Shown piece by piece: positions 22,890 through 30,621 of a stretch of DNA of 64,000 bases. The stretch is taken from positions 2,666,001 through 2,730,000 of the forward strand of contig NZ_JQML01000001.1 of assembly GCF_000744705.1 (NCBI RefSeq), in the 5' to 3' direction. The position numbers and the translations under genes are program-made. The notes below the pieces were generated by a model. The model made no database searches. It was given only the letters and a program-made list of their open reading frames with translations, and was not told the origin of the DNA. Each line of letters opens with the position of its first letter. Position 1 is the first letter of the stretch. Source of the DNA: Streptacidiphilus albus JL83. Its GTDB lineage: Bacteria > Actinomycetota > Actinomycetes > Streptomycetales > Streptomycetaceae.

Positions 22890-25400
22890 TCATCGCGGGT
22901 TGGTGGCAGTGGCCAGGTGGCCGTTGTCGTCGGTCACCGCGAGGTCTCCCTGGATGTCGGTGCGGAGCACCGTGCTGCCCACCGAGCGCAGCAGGTCCAG
23001 GGTGGACGGGGCCGGATGGCCGTAGGAGTTGCCGAGGCCCACCGAGATCAGCGCCAGCCTCGGGGCCAGTGCCCGGACCAGCTCGGCGTCCTGCTTGGCC
23101 GAGCCGTGGTGGGCGACCTTGAGCAGGTCGACCCGGCGCAGCTCGGGGTAGCCGGCGAGGTGGGCCAGCAGCCGGTCCTGGGCCGGTGGTTCGAGGTCGC
23201 CGAGGAAGGCCATCCGCAGTCCGGGCGCGGTGACCAGCAGGGCGATGCTGGCGTTGTTGGGTCCCGGGGTGTCCGGGCCGAGCGGGCCGTCCGGCCACAG
23301 CACCTGCCAGCGCAGGTCGCCCAGGCTGCGCCGCTCGCCCGGCACCACCTGCACCACCGGGACCCCGGCGGCGGCGGTCCAGCGCCGGACCCGCGCGGTC
23401 TCGCCCTGGGGGTCGGTGTCGGTGGTCGTCTCCACCACCCCGACCTCGCGGTCGTGCAGCACCCCGGGCAGCCCCTCGACGTGGTCCGCGTGCTCGTGGG
23501 TGAGCAGCAGCAGCGGGATCCTGGTGATGCCGAGGGTGCGCAGGCAGAGGTCGATCGCGTGCGGGTCCGGGCCGACGTCGATGACCAGGGCGGACCCCGG
23601 ATCGGTCCCCGGGGAGAGAACGAAGGCGTCGCCCTGGCCGACGTCACAGGCGACGACCCGCCAGTGCGGCGGCGGCCAGCCGGTGACCAGCCGGGTGAGC
23701 GGCGCCGGGCGCAGCAGCAGGGCGATCAGCGCCAGCACGAGTCCGAGCGCGACCGCCCGGTGCCGGAGCACCGGCAGGCAGGCGACCAGCGCGCAGGTGA
23801 CCGCCACCAGCAGCAGTGCCCCCGGCCAGCCGCCGGGCCAGGCGATCTCGGCCCCCGGGAGGTCGGCGGCGAAGCGGGCGAGGCCGCAGATCCAGGCGGT
23901 GGGGACGGCGGCCAGCCGGGCGAACAGCACGGCGGCGCCCGGGGACAGCGGGGCGACGGCCAGGGTGGCGAAGCCCAGCAGGGTGGCCGGGGCGACGGCG
24001 ATCTCGGCCAGCAGGTTGCAGGGGATGGCGACCAGGCTGACATGGGCCGCCTTCAGGGCCAGCAGCGGGCCGCAGACGGCCTGGGCCGCGCCCGCACAGG
24101 CCACGGCCTCGGCGAGGCGGCGCGGCCAGCCCCGGGCGACCAGCGCCTCGGTCCAGCGCGGGCCGAGGACGAGCAGCCCGCCGGTGGCGAGCGCGGACAG
24201 GGCGAAGCCGAAGGAACGGGCCAGCCAGGGATCGGCCAGCATCAGCAGCAGCGTGGCTCCGGCGAGCGCGGCCAGCGGCGAGGTCCGGCGGCCGGTCGCC
24301 AGGGCCAGCAGCATGACCAGCCCGGTGGCGGCGGCCCGCAGCACGCTCGGGTCCGGACGGCAGAGGATGACGAAGCCGAGGGTGAGGCCGGTCCCGGCGA
24401 GTGCGCTGAGCCGGAGCGGCAGGCCCAGCCGGGCGGCGAGGCCGCCGCGCTCCGGGGTGCGCGAGCGGGAGGCGGCGCCGATCAGCAGCACCATCAGGAT
24501 CGACAGGTTCGCACCGCTGACGGCGGTGATGTGGGCCAGGTCGGTGGCGAGGAAAGCGGCCTCCAGATCGGCGGGCACCCGGCTGGTGTCGCCGACGACC
24601 AGCCCGGGGAGCAGCGCCCGGGGATCGGGGTCCAGCGGCTCGGTGGCCCGGCGCAGCCCGGACCGCAGCGCCCCGGCCACCCGTTGGGCCGGTGAGGGCG
24701 GCGCGAGCAGCCGGGGCGGTCCCCGGGTCAGCAGCAGCGCGGCGATGTCGTCGCCGTCCTCCACGCTGCGCAGCCGGGCCTCGGCGGCGACCCGGGTGGA
24801 CGGCAGCAGGCCGAGCCAGCGGCTCGCCTCCGGCCCCTGGGCGATGACGGTCACCGGGGTCCGGATCCGCGAGGCCGCCGGGTCCGGGGGCGGGAGCCGG
24901 ACCTGGTCCACCGTCGCCCGGAGCACCACGTAGTCGGCGCCGGTCGGGCCGCCGCCCGCGGACGGGTCCTTGGTGACGGTGAGTTCGACGTCGACGGTGG
25001 CCTGGCGGCGGGCCAGGCCGGGGATCGGCCCCCGGTGCAGGTCGGCGGTGGCGAGGGTGGTGGCGACGGCCGCCGCAGCCGCGCTGAGCAGCAGCCCGGC
25101 CAGCGGCCGGCACAGCGCGCGCAGCGGTGCGCGCGGGGTCGCGCCCGAGGCCGGGCCCGGGGATGTGCCCGGGGTCGCGCGGTGCCGACGGAGCCGACGG
25201 TCCGTCAGCAGCAGGGCCAGCGCGGCGGCTCCGGCGAGGGCGGCGGCGGCCAGTGCCCGGGGAGCCCACCCCGCCGGCGCGTCCACCAGGACAGCCGCCG
25301 TCCCCCAGACGGCCAGCGCCGGGCCGAGCAGCCGGATGTCCTGCGGCGGCTTCGGCGCCCGGCCGCCCGGCTGGCCCGCCGGTGCTGCATCGTCCCCCAT
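22890..25400 (-). CDS. comEC: ComEC/Rec2-family DNA-uptake membrane protein
   Basis: An 836-aa polytopic membrane protein. N-terminal hydrophobic segments lead into a DUF4131-like extracytoplasmic region (about 105-250). The Competence domain follows, with the signature DLAHITAVSGANLSIL near 285 and about eight further helices. A C-terminal metallo-beta-lactamase-type domain starts at about 590 (VACDVGQGDAF, LLLTHEHADHVEGLPG, VAHHGSAKQD). In competent bacteria ComEC is the channel for single-stranded DNA; in streptomycetes its role is unproven. It lies 12 nt downstream of comEA. A 14-bp duplication (TCATCGCGGGT..) surrounds its stop codon. Confidence 0.93.
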   Translation of the reverse strand: MGDDAAPAGQPGGRAPKPPQDIRLLGPALAVWGTAAVLVDAPAGWAPRALAAAALAGAAALALLLTDRRLRRHRATPGTSPGPASGATPRAPLRALCRPLAGLLLSAAAAAVATTLATADLHRGPIPGLARRQATVDVELTVTKDPSAGGGPTGADYVVLRATVDQVRLPPPDPAASRIRTPVTVIAQGPEASRWLGLLPSTRVAAEARLRSVEDGDDIAALLLTRGPPRLLAPPSPAQRVAGALRSGLRRATEPLDPDPRALLPGLVVGDTSRVPADLEAAFLATDLAHITAVSGANLSILMVLLIGAASRSRTPERGGLAARLGLPLRLSALAGTGLTLGFVILCRPDPSVLRAAATGLVMLLALATGRRTSPLAALAGATLLLMLADPWLARSFGFALSALATGGLLVLGPRWTEALVARGWPRRLAEAVACAGAAQAVCGPLLALKAAHVSLVAIPCNLLAEIAVAPATLLGFATLAVAPLSPGAAVLFARLAAVPTAWICGLARFAADLPGAEIAWPGGWPGALLLVAVTCALVACLPVLRHRAVALGLVLALIALLLRPAPLTRLVTGWPPPHWRVVACDVGQGDAFVLSPGTDPGSALVIDVGPDPHAIDLCLRTLGITRIPLLLLTHEHADHVEGLPGVLHDREVGVVETTTDTDPQGETARVRRWTAAAGVPVVQVVPGERRSLGDLRWQVLWPDGPLGPDTPGPNNASIALLVTAPGLRMAFLGDLEPPAQDRLLAHLAGYPELRRVDLLKVAHHGSAKQDAELVRALAPRLALISVGLGNSYGHPAPSTLDLLRSVGSTVLRTDIQGDLAVTDDNGHLATATNPR

Positions 25401-25412
25401 GGTCTGCCCCGT

Positions 25413-26420
25413 TCAGGGCCGCAGGACGGCCCGGAGATCCTTCAGTCGGCGTTCGCCGAAGCCGCTGACCTGCCGGAGCTGGTCCACCGACCGGAACCCG
25501 CCGTGCTGGTCGCGGTACTGGATGATGCGTTGGGCGAGGACCGGCCCGATGCCGGGCAGCGCGTCCAGTTGCTCGGCGGTCGCGCTGTTGAGGCTTATCG
25601 GGGCCCCGGCCGCCGGGCCCGCGCCACCGCCGGCAACGCCTGGCGCGGCGGCCGGGGCCCCGACCACGACCTCCTCCCCGTCGGTGAGCAGCCGGGCCAG
25701 ATTCAGCGTGGTCAGATCGGTACCGGCCAGCGGACCGCCTGCGGCCTGGACGGCGTCCTGGACCCTGGCGTCCGGCGGCAGGGTGCGCAGCCCCGGCTCG
25801 CGGACCTTGCCCGCGACGTCCACCACCAGCCCGGTCGGCCGGGACGCTCCGGGCGAGGGCCCCGGTCCGGAGGCCGACGCCGTCGGGCCCGGTCCGGCGG
25901 GCGCGGGCGGGGGCGAGCCGGCCGCCGCCGCGCCGTCGGCGACCGGCACCGCGACCGGCTCCGGCCGTCCGGCCCAGAAGTGCTGGGCGCCGTAGCCGAG
26001 GGCGAGGACCAGCAGCACCGAGAGCCCGACCAGGGCCCGCCGGTCGAGGTCCAGCCGCTCCTGGAACGCCAGCGGCAGCCGTCCGGCCAGAACGGTCCGC
26101 ACCCGCCGGGCCCCGGCCGCAGGCGGCCGGGAAGCCGACGGCAGGGACGGCGGCGGTGCGGGCGGCAGCGGCAGGGACGGCGGCGGCAGGAACGGCGGCG
26201 GTGCGGCGGCCGACGGACGCGCGGCGGCCGGCAGCTCGTCCGGCGCGTCGTCCCCCGGGGCGACGTGACCGGCCGGCGGGTGCGGCGGCCCGGGTGCGGG
26301 ATGGATGCGACGGACGGCCGCCGGGCGGGTCGACTGCTGCTCCGGACCGAACAGCGCGTCCATCCGCTGCCGGACCGAGTCGTCGGAGTACCGGCTCGGG
26401 CCGGTGGTCACGGATCTCAT
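25413..26420 (-). CDS. comEA: ComEA-family helix-hairpin-helix DNA-binding protein
   Basis: A 335-aa protein. A long Pro/Ala-rich cytoplasmic N-terminus is followed by a transmembrane helix (ALVGLSVLLVLALGYGAQHF) at about residues 148-167. An extracytoplasmic SLBB-type domain (GLVVDVAGKVREPGLRTL) and a C-terminal pair of helix-hairpin-helix motifs (SLNSATAEQLDALPGIGPVLAQ; QVSGFGERRLKDL) complete it. ComEA binds incoming DNA outside the membrane and hands it to ComEC, encoded next. Start ATG 26420 (MRSVTTGPSRY) has only a weak GGCGG upstream. A hairpin and two DnaA boxes lie just before the gene. Confidence 0.9.
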   Translation of the reverse strand: MRSVTTGPSRYSDDSVRQRMDALFGPEQQSTRPAAVRRIHPAPGPPHPPAGHVAPGDDAPDELPAAARPSAAAPPPFLPPPSLPLPPAPPPSLPSASRPPAAGARRVRTVLAGRLPLAFQERLDLDRRALVGLSVLLVLALGYGAQHFWAGRPEPVAVPVADGAAAAGSPPPAPAGPGPTASASGPGPSPGASRPTGLVVDVAGKVREPGLRTLPPDARVQDAVQAAGGPLAGTDLTTLNLARLLTDGEEVVVGAPAAAPGVAGGGAGPAAGAPISLNSATAEQLDALPGIGPVLAQRIIQYRDQHGGFRSVDQLRQVSGFGERRLKDLRAVLRP

Positions 26421-26435
26421 GCCGCCGACGCTAGT

Positions 26436-26461
26436 CCGGCCCGGGGACTCCCCCGGGCCGG
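26436..26461 (-). promoter_or_regulatory. Hairpin immediately upstream of comEA
   Basis: A perfect 11-bp stem (CCGGCCCGGGG and its complement) with loop ACTC lies 15 nt before the comEA start codon. It could attenuate read-through from upstream or hide the ribosome site. Confidence 0.5.
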
Positions 26462-26472
26462 CGACGGGCACC

Positions 26473-26499
26473 TGTGGACAACCACCGGGGTGTGGACAA
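26473..26499 (-). promoter_or_regulatory. Two consensus DnaA boxes upstream of comEA
   Basis: TTGTCCACA occurs twice on the minus strand, at 26473-26481 and 26491-26499. The copies are in the same orientation with start points 18 bp apart. This is the preferred streptomycete DnaA box. The pair sits about 55 bp upstream of comEA, where it could let DnaA influence transcription or titrate DnaA. Confidence 0.65.
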
Positions 26500-26543
26500 C
26501 TCCGCCACCCGCAAGGGTGAGTGACGCGACAGCAGATTGACCG

Positions 26544-26640
26544 CTACCGGGGCAAGACCACCGCCAGCAGGCCCGGACCGACATGGGCACCGATCACCGC
26601 GCCCAACTCCCCGACATACGGCTCGCCCAGCCTCCCCGCC
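26544..26640 (-). pseudogene. Remnant of a degV 3' end (second, diverged copy)
   Basis: Reading the minus strand in one frame gives LGEPYVGELGAVIGAHVGPG, then LLAVVLPR and TAG. The intact DegV at 28917-29756 ends RELYVGEVGAVIGAHVGPG, LLAVVVSPR and TAG. About 88 bp align with roughly ten differences and one 3-bp gap. Upstream of this the similarity fades and there is no start, so it is a displaced gene end. The two copies bracket about 2.3 kb of unrelated genes, suggesting insertion at the degV 3' end. Confidence 0.75.
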
Positions 26641-26739
26641 GAGAGAGCGCTCTGCCATGCTCGCCAGCATGCGGTACAGGGAACAAGCTGTCCCCCACAA
26701 CGCATGATCTTGCCGGTAGCGGCGATCCGAAGCCACGGT

Positions 26740-27087
26740 TCAGCCGCGACGAACCCTCAGCCTCGATCGCCATGTGCCGCGCGCCGGCGCCGGCTCGTCG
26801 TCCGGTGGCGTCCAGGTCAGGCCATTGAGCTGCACCTGACGCAGTATCCACTCTCGCCCTTTGGGCCCTACCGTCTGCCAGGCATACGCGAAACGGCGTT
26901 GGCCGTCTCGCGAAGGTCCAGGCAGGAACGGCATGTTGTCGCACAGGTTCGCCAGGAAATAGGCACGGGATCGGCGTTCCTCCTCGACTTGGTCGGGCCG
27001 CACCATGAGCGAACGGATCTCCAGTAGCGCCTCGTGGCGCAGCAGCGCCCCGAGTACCCAGTCCTCGACCTCTCGCTCCCGCCGCAC
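26740..27087 (-). CDS. Conserved hypothetical protein in the degV island
   Basis: A 115-aa soluble protein with a GTG start and a strong GAGGGGG site 5 nt upstream. It is rich in Arg and Glu, with the distinctive stretch RAYFLANLCDNMPFLPGPSR and then FAYAWQTVGPKGREWILRQV near the centre, ending in a basic tail. I recall similar proteins scattered in streptomycete genomes without a function. It stands alone, divergent from the regulator fragment. No membrane segment or known motif. A role in nucleic-acid binding is possible from the charge but not shown. Confidence 0.6.
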   Translation of the reverse strand: MRREREVEDWVLGALLRHEALLEIRSLMVRPDQVEEERRSRAYFLANLCDNMPFLPGPSRDGQRRFAYAWQTVGPKGREWILRQVQLNGLTWTPPDDEPAPARGTWRSRLRVRRG

Positions 27088-27152
27088 TACGCCCCCTCGT
27101 CAGTGATCGCCAAGGGTACGCACAATCTGCCGATCCTTCACATCCCACGGGA

Positions 27153-27698
27153 GTGATCGCCGAGGGCTCTAGAACCGGCGCGTGCCAGGTGGCGGCTTCG
27201 GCTTCAGGTCACAGACCGGGCAGATCAGCACCGTCCAACCTGGCCCGGACGCCTGGTCGACATTGCCGAGTACTCGGCCTCGACCAAGCCGCGCGGATGC
27301 TGCGCCGCGTGTCTGCTGAGCAGTGGGGCACCGCGTGTCTGCGGAACCCGCAGTATGTCGAGGTGCAGCGCGCCACCTGCTACACCCGGCTCGGCGAGGC
27401 ACGGGCAGCCGATCGGCTGTGGTCGCAGATCATCCCTTCGGCACCGACGGCTGCGCGGCGCGACGTCGGGGTGTGGACGGCACGGCAGGCCACTGCGGTG
27501 GCCAAGGGCGGCGAGCCGGAGCGCGCGGTGGAGTTGTCCAGGTCGGCGGTCCGGATTGCCCTGGATACGGGATCGGCGCGGGCCCGGCGGGAGTTGGGCA
27601 CCGTGGAGACGGCGATGCGGCCGTGGCAAGCTGAGGCGATCGGCCGGGACCTGGCGGAGGTGCTGGCACCTGTCACCGAGGGGCGTGATCATGGCTGA
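27153..27698 (+). pseudogene. C-terminal fragment of an XRE-type regulator with TPR-like repeats
   Basis: The frame is open for 181 codons, but only the part from about 27290 (AARMLRRVSAEQWGTACLRNPQYVEVQRA, RLGEARAADRLWSQII, RRDVGVWTARQA, GSARARRELGTVE, AEAIGRDLAEVLAPVTEG) looks like protein. That part matches the helical C-terminus of the large streptomycete helix-turn-helix regulators. The DNA-binding domain and several repeats are missing and the first 45 codons are unrelated. I therefore read it as a 5'-truncated gene, possibly still translated. It overlaps the next gene by 8 nt, which suggests it once headed a real operon. Confidence 0.6.
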
Positions 27699-27990
27699 GG
27701 CACTGTCGCAGGCACAGATCGAGGAGCGGTTGAAGGATCTTCCGGGCTGGTCGACGGACGGCCGGAAGATCGAACGCAGCTACTCGATCGGCCACGTTCC
27801 GGGCGCGGCGTTCATCGTGCATATCGCCGCGATCCAGGATGACCTCGGGCACCATTCGGATGCGACGCTCGGCTACAGGACGGTCCGGATCTCGATCAGT
27901 TCCAGCGACCTCGGCGGCTACGTCGCCGAGCACGACGTCGAACTCGCCCGCAGGATCGAGGCGGCGGCCGGAGCGCACGGAGCCTTCTGA
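27691..27990 (+). CDS. 4a-hydroxytetrahydrobiopterin dehydratase (PCD/DCoH-like)
   Basis: A 99-aa protein of the pterin-4a-carbinolamine dehydratase family: LSQAQIEERLKDLPGWSTDG at the start, then AAIQDDLGHHSDATLGYRTV and LGGYVAEHDVELARRIE. The HHS(D) box takes the place of the usual HHP(D/E); the two histidines needed for dehydration are present. The enzyme recycles the pterin cofactor of aromatic amino-acid hydroxylases, but no hydroxylase is nearby. ATG 27691 overlaps the truncated regulator's end. GAGGGGC is upstream. Length is normal for the family. Confidence 0.8.
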   Translation: MAEALSQAQIEERLKDLPGWSTDGRKIERSYSIGHVPGAAFIVHIAAIQDDLGHHSDATLGYRTVRISISSSDLGGYVAEHDVELARRIEAAAGAHGAF

Positions 27991-28137
27991 CGGGCCCCAG
28001 TATCGCCGCACGGGGGTCCTGGCCAAGGTCGAGCAGGACCCCGACCGCTGCACTCCGTAACGGACCGGCAACGTTCCGACGATCAGGCATATGCCACTGC
28101 AAGGCTGGCGCTCCACACCAGCCCCAGGGGGAACAGC

Positions 28138-28878
28138 GTGACCACTCCGCCGTACGGACAGCCCACGCCACCGCCATCATGGGGGCAGCCTGCGCAGAGG
28201 CACGCAGCACCCGGCATGTCCAAGCGCAGGAAGGGCTGTATCGGCTGCAGCGGCCTCTTAGTCGCGTTCGGGCTGCTGATCATCATCATCGCGATCGTCG
28301 ACCCACCCAAGAAGACAACGCCTGCCGCCGCTCGGGTCGCGTCCACTCCCGTACCGAGCAGCGTCGCCCCGACGCCCGGGGCGACCACCAGCTCGACTCC
28401 CAAGGCCAGCACGAGTAGCCCTGCGTTCACCATGCCCACTGACCCGGCCGGCTACCTGGCGCCCCTCGCTGTGCGAAACAAGGCCGCTGGCATCCTCCAC
28501 GCCGACGATGCCTACTACCAGAACGAGTACAACCAGGGCGTCACGGTAATCCTCGACCGGGGCAGCGCGGGCAGCTATCCGGCATTCAGCGCCTGGTACC
28601 AGAAGGCCGTCACTGCCGATATCAAGCCCGGCATGACTGCCTTCAGCCAGGCCAACGCCCTGTTCAATGCCGGCGACGAGCCGCCGGGAGTCTCGAACTG
28701 GCAGGGCGACAACGGCACCGTGTCCTCCGACCTCGTCAGCCTCGCCAACGATGGCCTGGGTGTCGGCGGCCCTGACGACAGCTCAGCCCGGCAGCAGGTT
28801 CTGGCGGACGAGAAGCAGTTCCAAACGGACTTCGCAACCGCCGAGCAGGACGCCGATGACGTTGCTGCAGGCAAGTAG
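28138..28878 (+). CDS. Membrane-anchored hypothetical protein
   Basis: A 246-aa protein with a Pro/Gln-rich cytoplasmic N-terminus (MTTPPYGQPTPPPSWG), a short basic patch KRRKGCIGCSG, one transmembrane helix at about 38-53 (LLVAFGLLIIIIAIV), then a Thr/Ser/Pro spacer and a helical extracytoplasmic domain. The domain carries DPAGYLAPL, YYQNEYNQGV and a terminal ADEKQFQTDFATAEQDADDVAAG. GTG start with AGGGGGAA 6 nt upstream. Codon use is less GC-rich than in flanking genes, which fits its place inside the inserted segment. Such anchored proteins often bind wall or lipid components; no specific family is recognised. Confidence 0.65.
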   Translation: MTTPPYGQPTPPPSWGQPAQRHAAPGMSKRRKGCIGCSGLLVAFGLLIIIIAIVDPPKKTTPAAARVASTPVPSSVAPTPGATTSSTPKASTSSPAFTMPTDPAGYLAPLAVRNKAAGILHADDAYYQNEYNQGVTVILDRGSAGSYPAFSAWYQKAVTADIKPGMTAFSQANALFNAGDEPPGVSNWQGDNGTVSSDLVSLANDGLGVGGPDDSSARQQVLADEKQFQTDFATAEQDADDVAAGK

Positions 28879-28916
28879 CAACGTTTCCAGCCAGGACTGC
28901 GGCGGGCGCTCCGGCG

Positions 28917-29756
28917 CTACCGGGGCGAGACCACGACCGCCAGCAGGCCCGGACCGACATGGGCGCCGATCACCGCGCCCACCTCGCCGACATACAGCTC
29001 GCGCAGTCCGGGGATCCGCTCCCGCAGCCGCTCCGCCAGGATCTGGGCCCGCTCCTCCGCCACCAGGTGGTGCACGGTGACGTCCACCTCGCCGGTCCCG
29101 GCCTGCTGGATGGCGATCTCCTCCAGCCGGGCGATGGCGCGGCTGGAGGTGCGGACCTTCTCCAGCGGCTGGATCCGGCCGTCCTGGAGGTGCAGCAGCG
29201 GCTTGACCGCCAGGGCCGAGCCCAGCAGCGCGCGGGCCGGGCCGATCCTGCCGCCCCGGCGCAGGTACTCCAGGGTGTCCACGTAGAAGAAGCCGGTGGT
29301 CTCGGCCGCCCGCTTCTCGGCGGCGGCGACCACCTCGTCCGGCGTCCCCCCGGCGCTCGCCGTCTCGGCGGCCGTCAGCACGCAGTAGCCGAGCGCCATG
29401 GCGACCATCCGGGTGTCCACCACCCGGACCGGCAGCGGGGCCCCGGCGGCGGCGAGCAGCGCGGCCTCGTAGGTGCCGGAGAACTCGGCCGAGAGGTGCA
29501 GCGACACCACCGCGTCCGCACCGGCGGCGGCCGCCGCCCGGTAGACGGCGGCGAAGGCCTCAGGACCGGGACGGGAGGTGGTGACCTGGACGCGCCGCTG
29601 GAGGGCCTGGGCGACCTCGGCCGAGGAGGCCCCGCTGCCCTCGGTCAGCACCTCGTCGCCCATCACCACGCTGAGCGGCACCACGTCGATCCCGTACCGG
29701 AGGACCGCCTCGTCCGGAAGGTAGGCCGTGGAGTCGGTGACGATGGCGACGCGCAT
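28917..29756 (-). CDS. degV: DegV family fatty-acid-binding protein
   Basis: A 279-aa DegV/FakB protein. FakB-type proteins bind a fatty acid and present it to the kinase FakA; streptomycete DegV substrates are not defined. MRVAIVTDSTAYLPDEAV opens domain 1, VTTSRPGP and the SLHLSAEFSGTYEAA loop line the lipid site, and GRIGPARALLGSALAVKPLL follows. The end AHVGPGLLAVVVSPR is the segment duplicated at 26544. Normal length. It would usually adjoin comEA; here about 2.3 kb intervenes. An 83-nt gap separates it from the upstream membrane protein. Confidence 0.92.
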   Translation of the reverse strand: MRVAIVTDSTAYLPDEAVLRYGIDVVPLSVVMGDEVLTEGSGASSAEVAQALQRRVQVTTSRPGPEAFAAVYRAAAAAGADAVVSLHLSAEFSGTYEAALLAAAGAPLPVRVVDTRMVAMALGYCVLTAAETASAGGTPDEVVAAAEKRAAETTGFFYVDTLEYLRRGGRIGPARALLGSALAVKPLLHLQDGRIQPLEKVRTSSRAIARLEEIAIQQAGTGEVDVTVHHLVAEERAQILAERLRERIPGLRELYVGEVGAVIGAHVGPGLLAVVVSPR

Positions 29757-29839
29757 GTCGGGAGATTACCTGGCCCGGCCGGGGAGGGACAGAGGATCAA
29801 GCCCTGACGGGCCCGGGACCTCGGCCGGCCGCCCCCCGG

Positions 29840-30421
29840 TCAGGAGGGTCCGGCCTCCACTCCGGTGGCCGGACCGGACGCGGAGGTCCAGTGCCGCAGG
29901 GCCCCGGCCTCGGTCTGGCACTCCTCGCCGAGGCGGGTCAGGTCGTCGGCGGCGAAGCGGTGGAGCCGGTCCTGGGTGGCCCAGCGCAGCGAGGATGCCG
30001 AGTGGACGATCCGGTCGGCCCGCTCCTTGACGGCCGCCAGCCGCCCCTCCACCCGGGCCTGGTCGGGCTCGCGTTCCAGCAGCCGCAGTTCGGCGTCGAG
30101 GGTCTCGGCATGGGCGTCCAGCCGGCCCAGCAGCCCGAGCGCGTCGACCAGTTGCGCATCGTCGGCGGCGCCGGACTCCAGCACCCGGCGCGAGGCCGCC
30201 AGTGAGCCGCGCACCTCCGCGCGCAGGGAGGCGACCTGGCGGTGGGCCCCGGCCCGGGTCAGCGCGCGGGCCTTGATGCCGACGTCCTCGGCGGCCCGCC
30301 GCGCCTGCGGCACGGCCCGGCCGACGGCCCGGCCGGTCTTGACCACGGCGAAGCTGATCAGGCCGACGACAGCGCCCAGGAACAGCACGACCAGGCCGAG
30401 CAGGACTGCCAGTGCCTCCAC
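29840..30421 (-). CDS. Membrane-anchored coiled-coil hypothetical protein
   Basis: A 193-aa protein. One N-terminal transmembrane segment (LAVLLGLVVLFLGAVVGLISF, residues 4-25) is followed by a long helical, Ala/Arg/Glu-rich region. Its leucine spacing suggests a coiled coil (VDALGLLGRLDAHAETLDAE, LRLLEREPDQ). No enzymatic motif. Streptomycetes have a comparable gene between degV and leuS. Its topology, anchored with a large cytoplasmic or extracytoplasmic helical part, would suit a scaffold, but no role can be given. Confidence 0.7.
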   Translation of the reverse strand: MEALAVLLGLVVLFLGAVVGLISFAVVKTGRAVGRAVPQARRAAEDVGIKARALTRAGAHRQVASLRAEVRGSLAASRRVLESGAADDAQLVDALGLLGRLDAHAETLDAELRLLEREPDQARVEGRLAAVKERADRIVHSASSLRWATQDRLHRFAADDLTRLGEECQTEAGALRHWTSASGPATGVEAGPS

Positions 30422-30497
30422 GACGGGGCTCCTTCCACGCGCACGTCACGAGCCGTTCGGCGAGCCCGGTTCCGCCCGGCGGGCAGGCCGGTGAAAC

Positions 30498-30534
30498 GGC
30501 TGTCCCCCCACGGTAGACCCGTGGGGGGACAGCC
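30498..30534 (-). terminator. leuS terminator
   Basis: A perfect 15-bp stem with a 7-nt loop, 88 nt past the leuS stop codon. Confidence 0.75.
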
Positions 30535-30621
30535 GGCTCGTGCTTGAGGGGGAGCTCAGGGACGGCTCGGGGGAAACCAAGGGTTCCGCTCGGCCCTGAA
30601 CCCGGCCCCGGCCCCCGTCGC

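Noticed and set aside
26431-26736. Possible 101-codon gene on the minus strand
   Set aside because: Another frame of the same DNA holds the degV-like segment; this one has no family match and spans the DnaA boxes.
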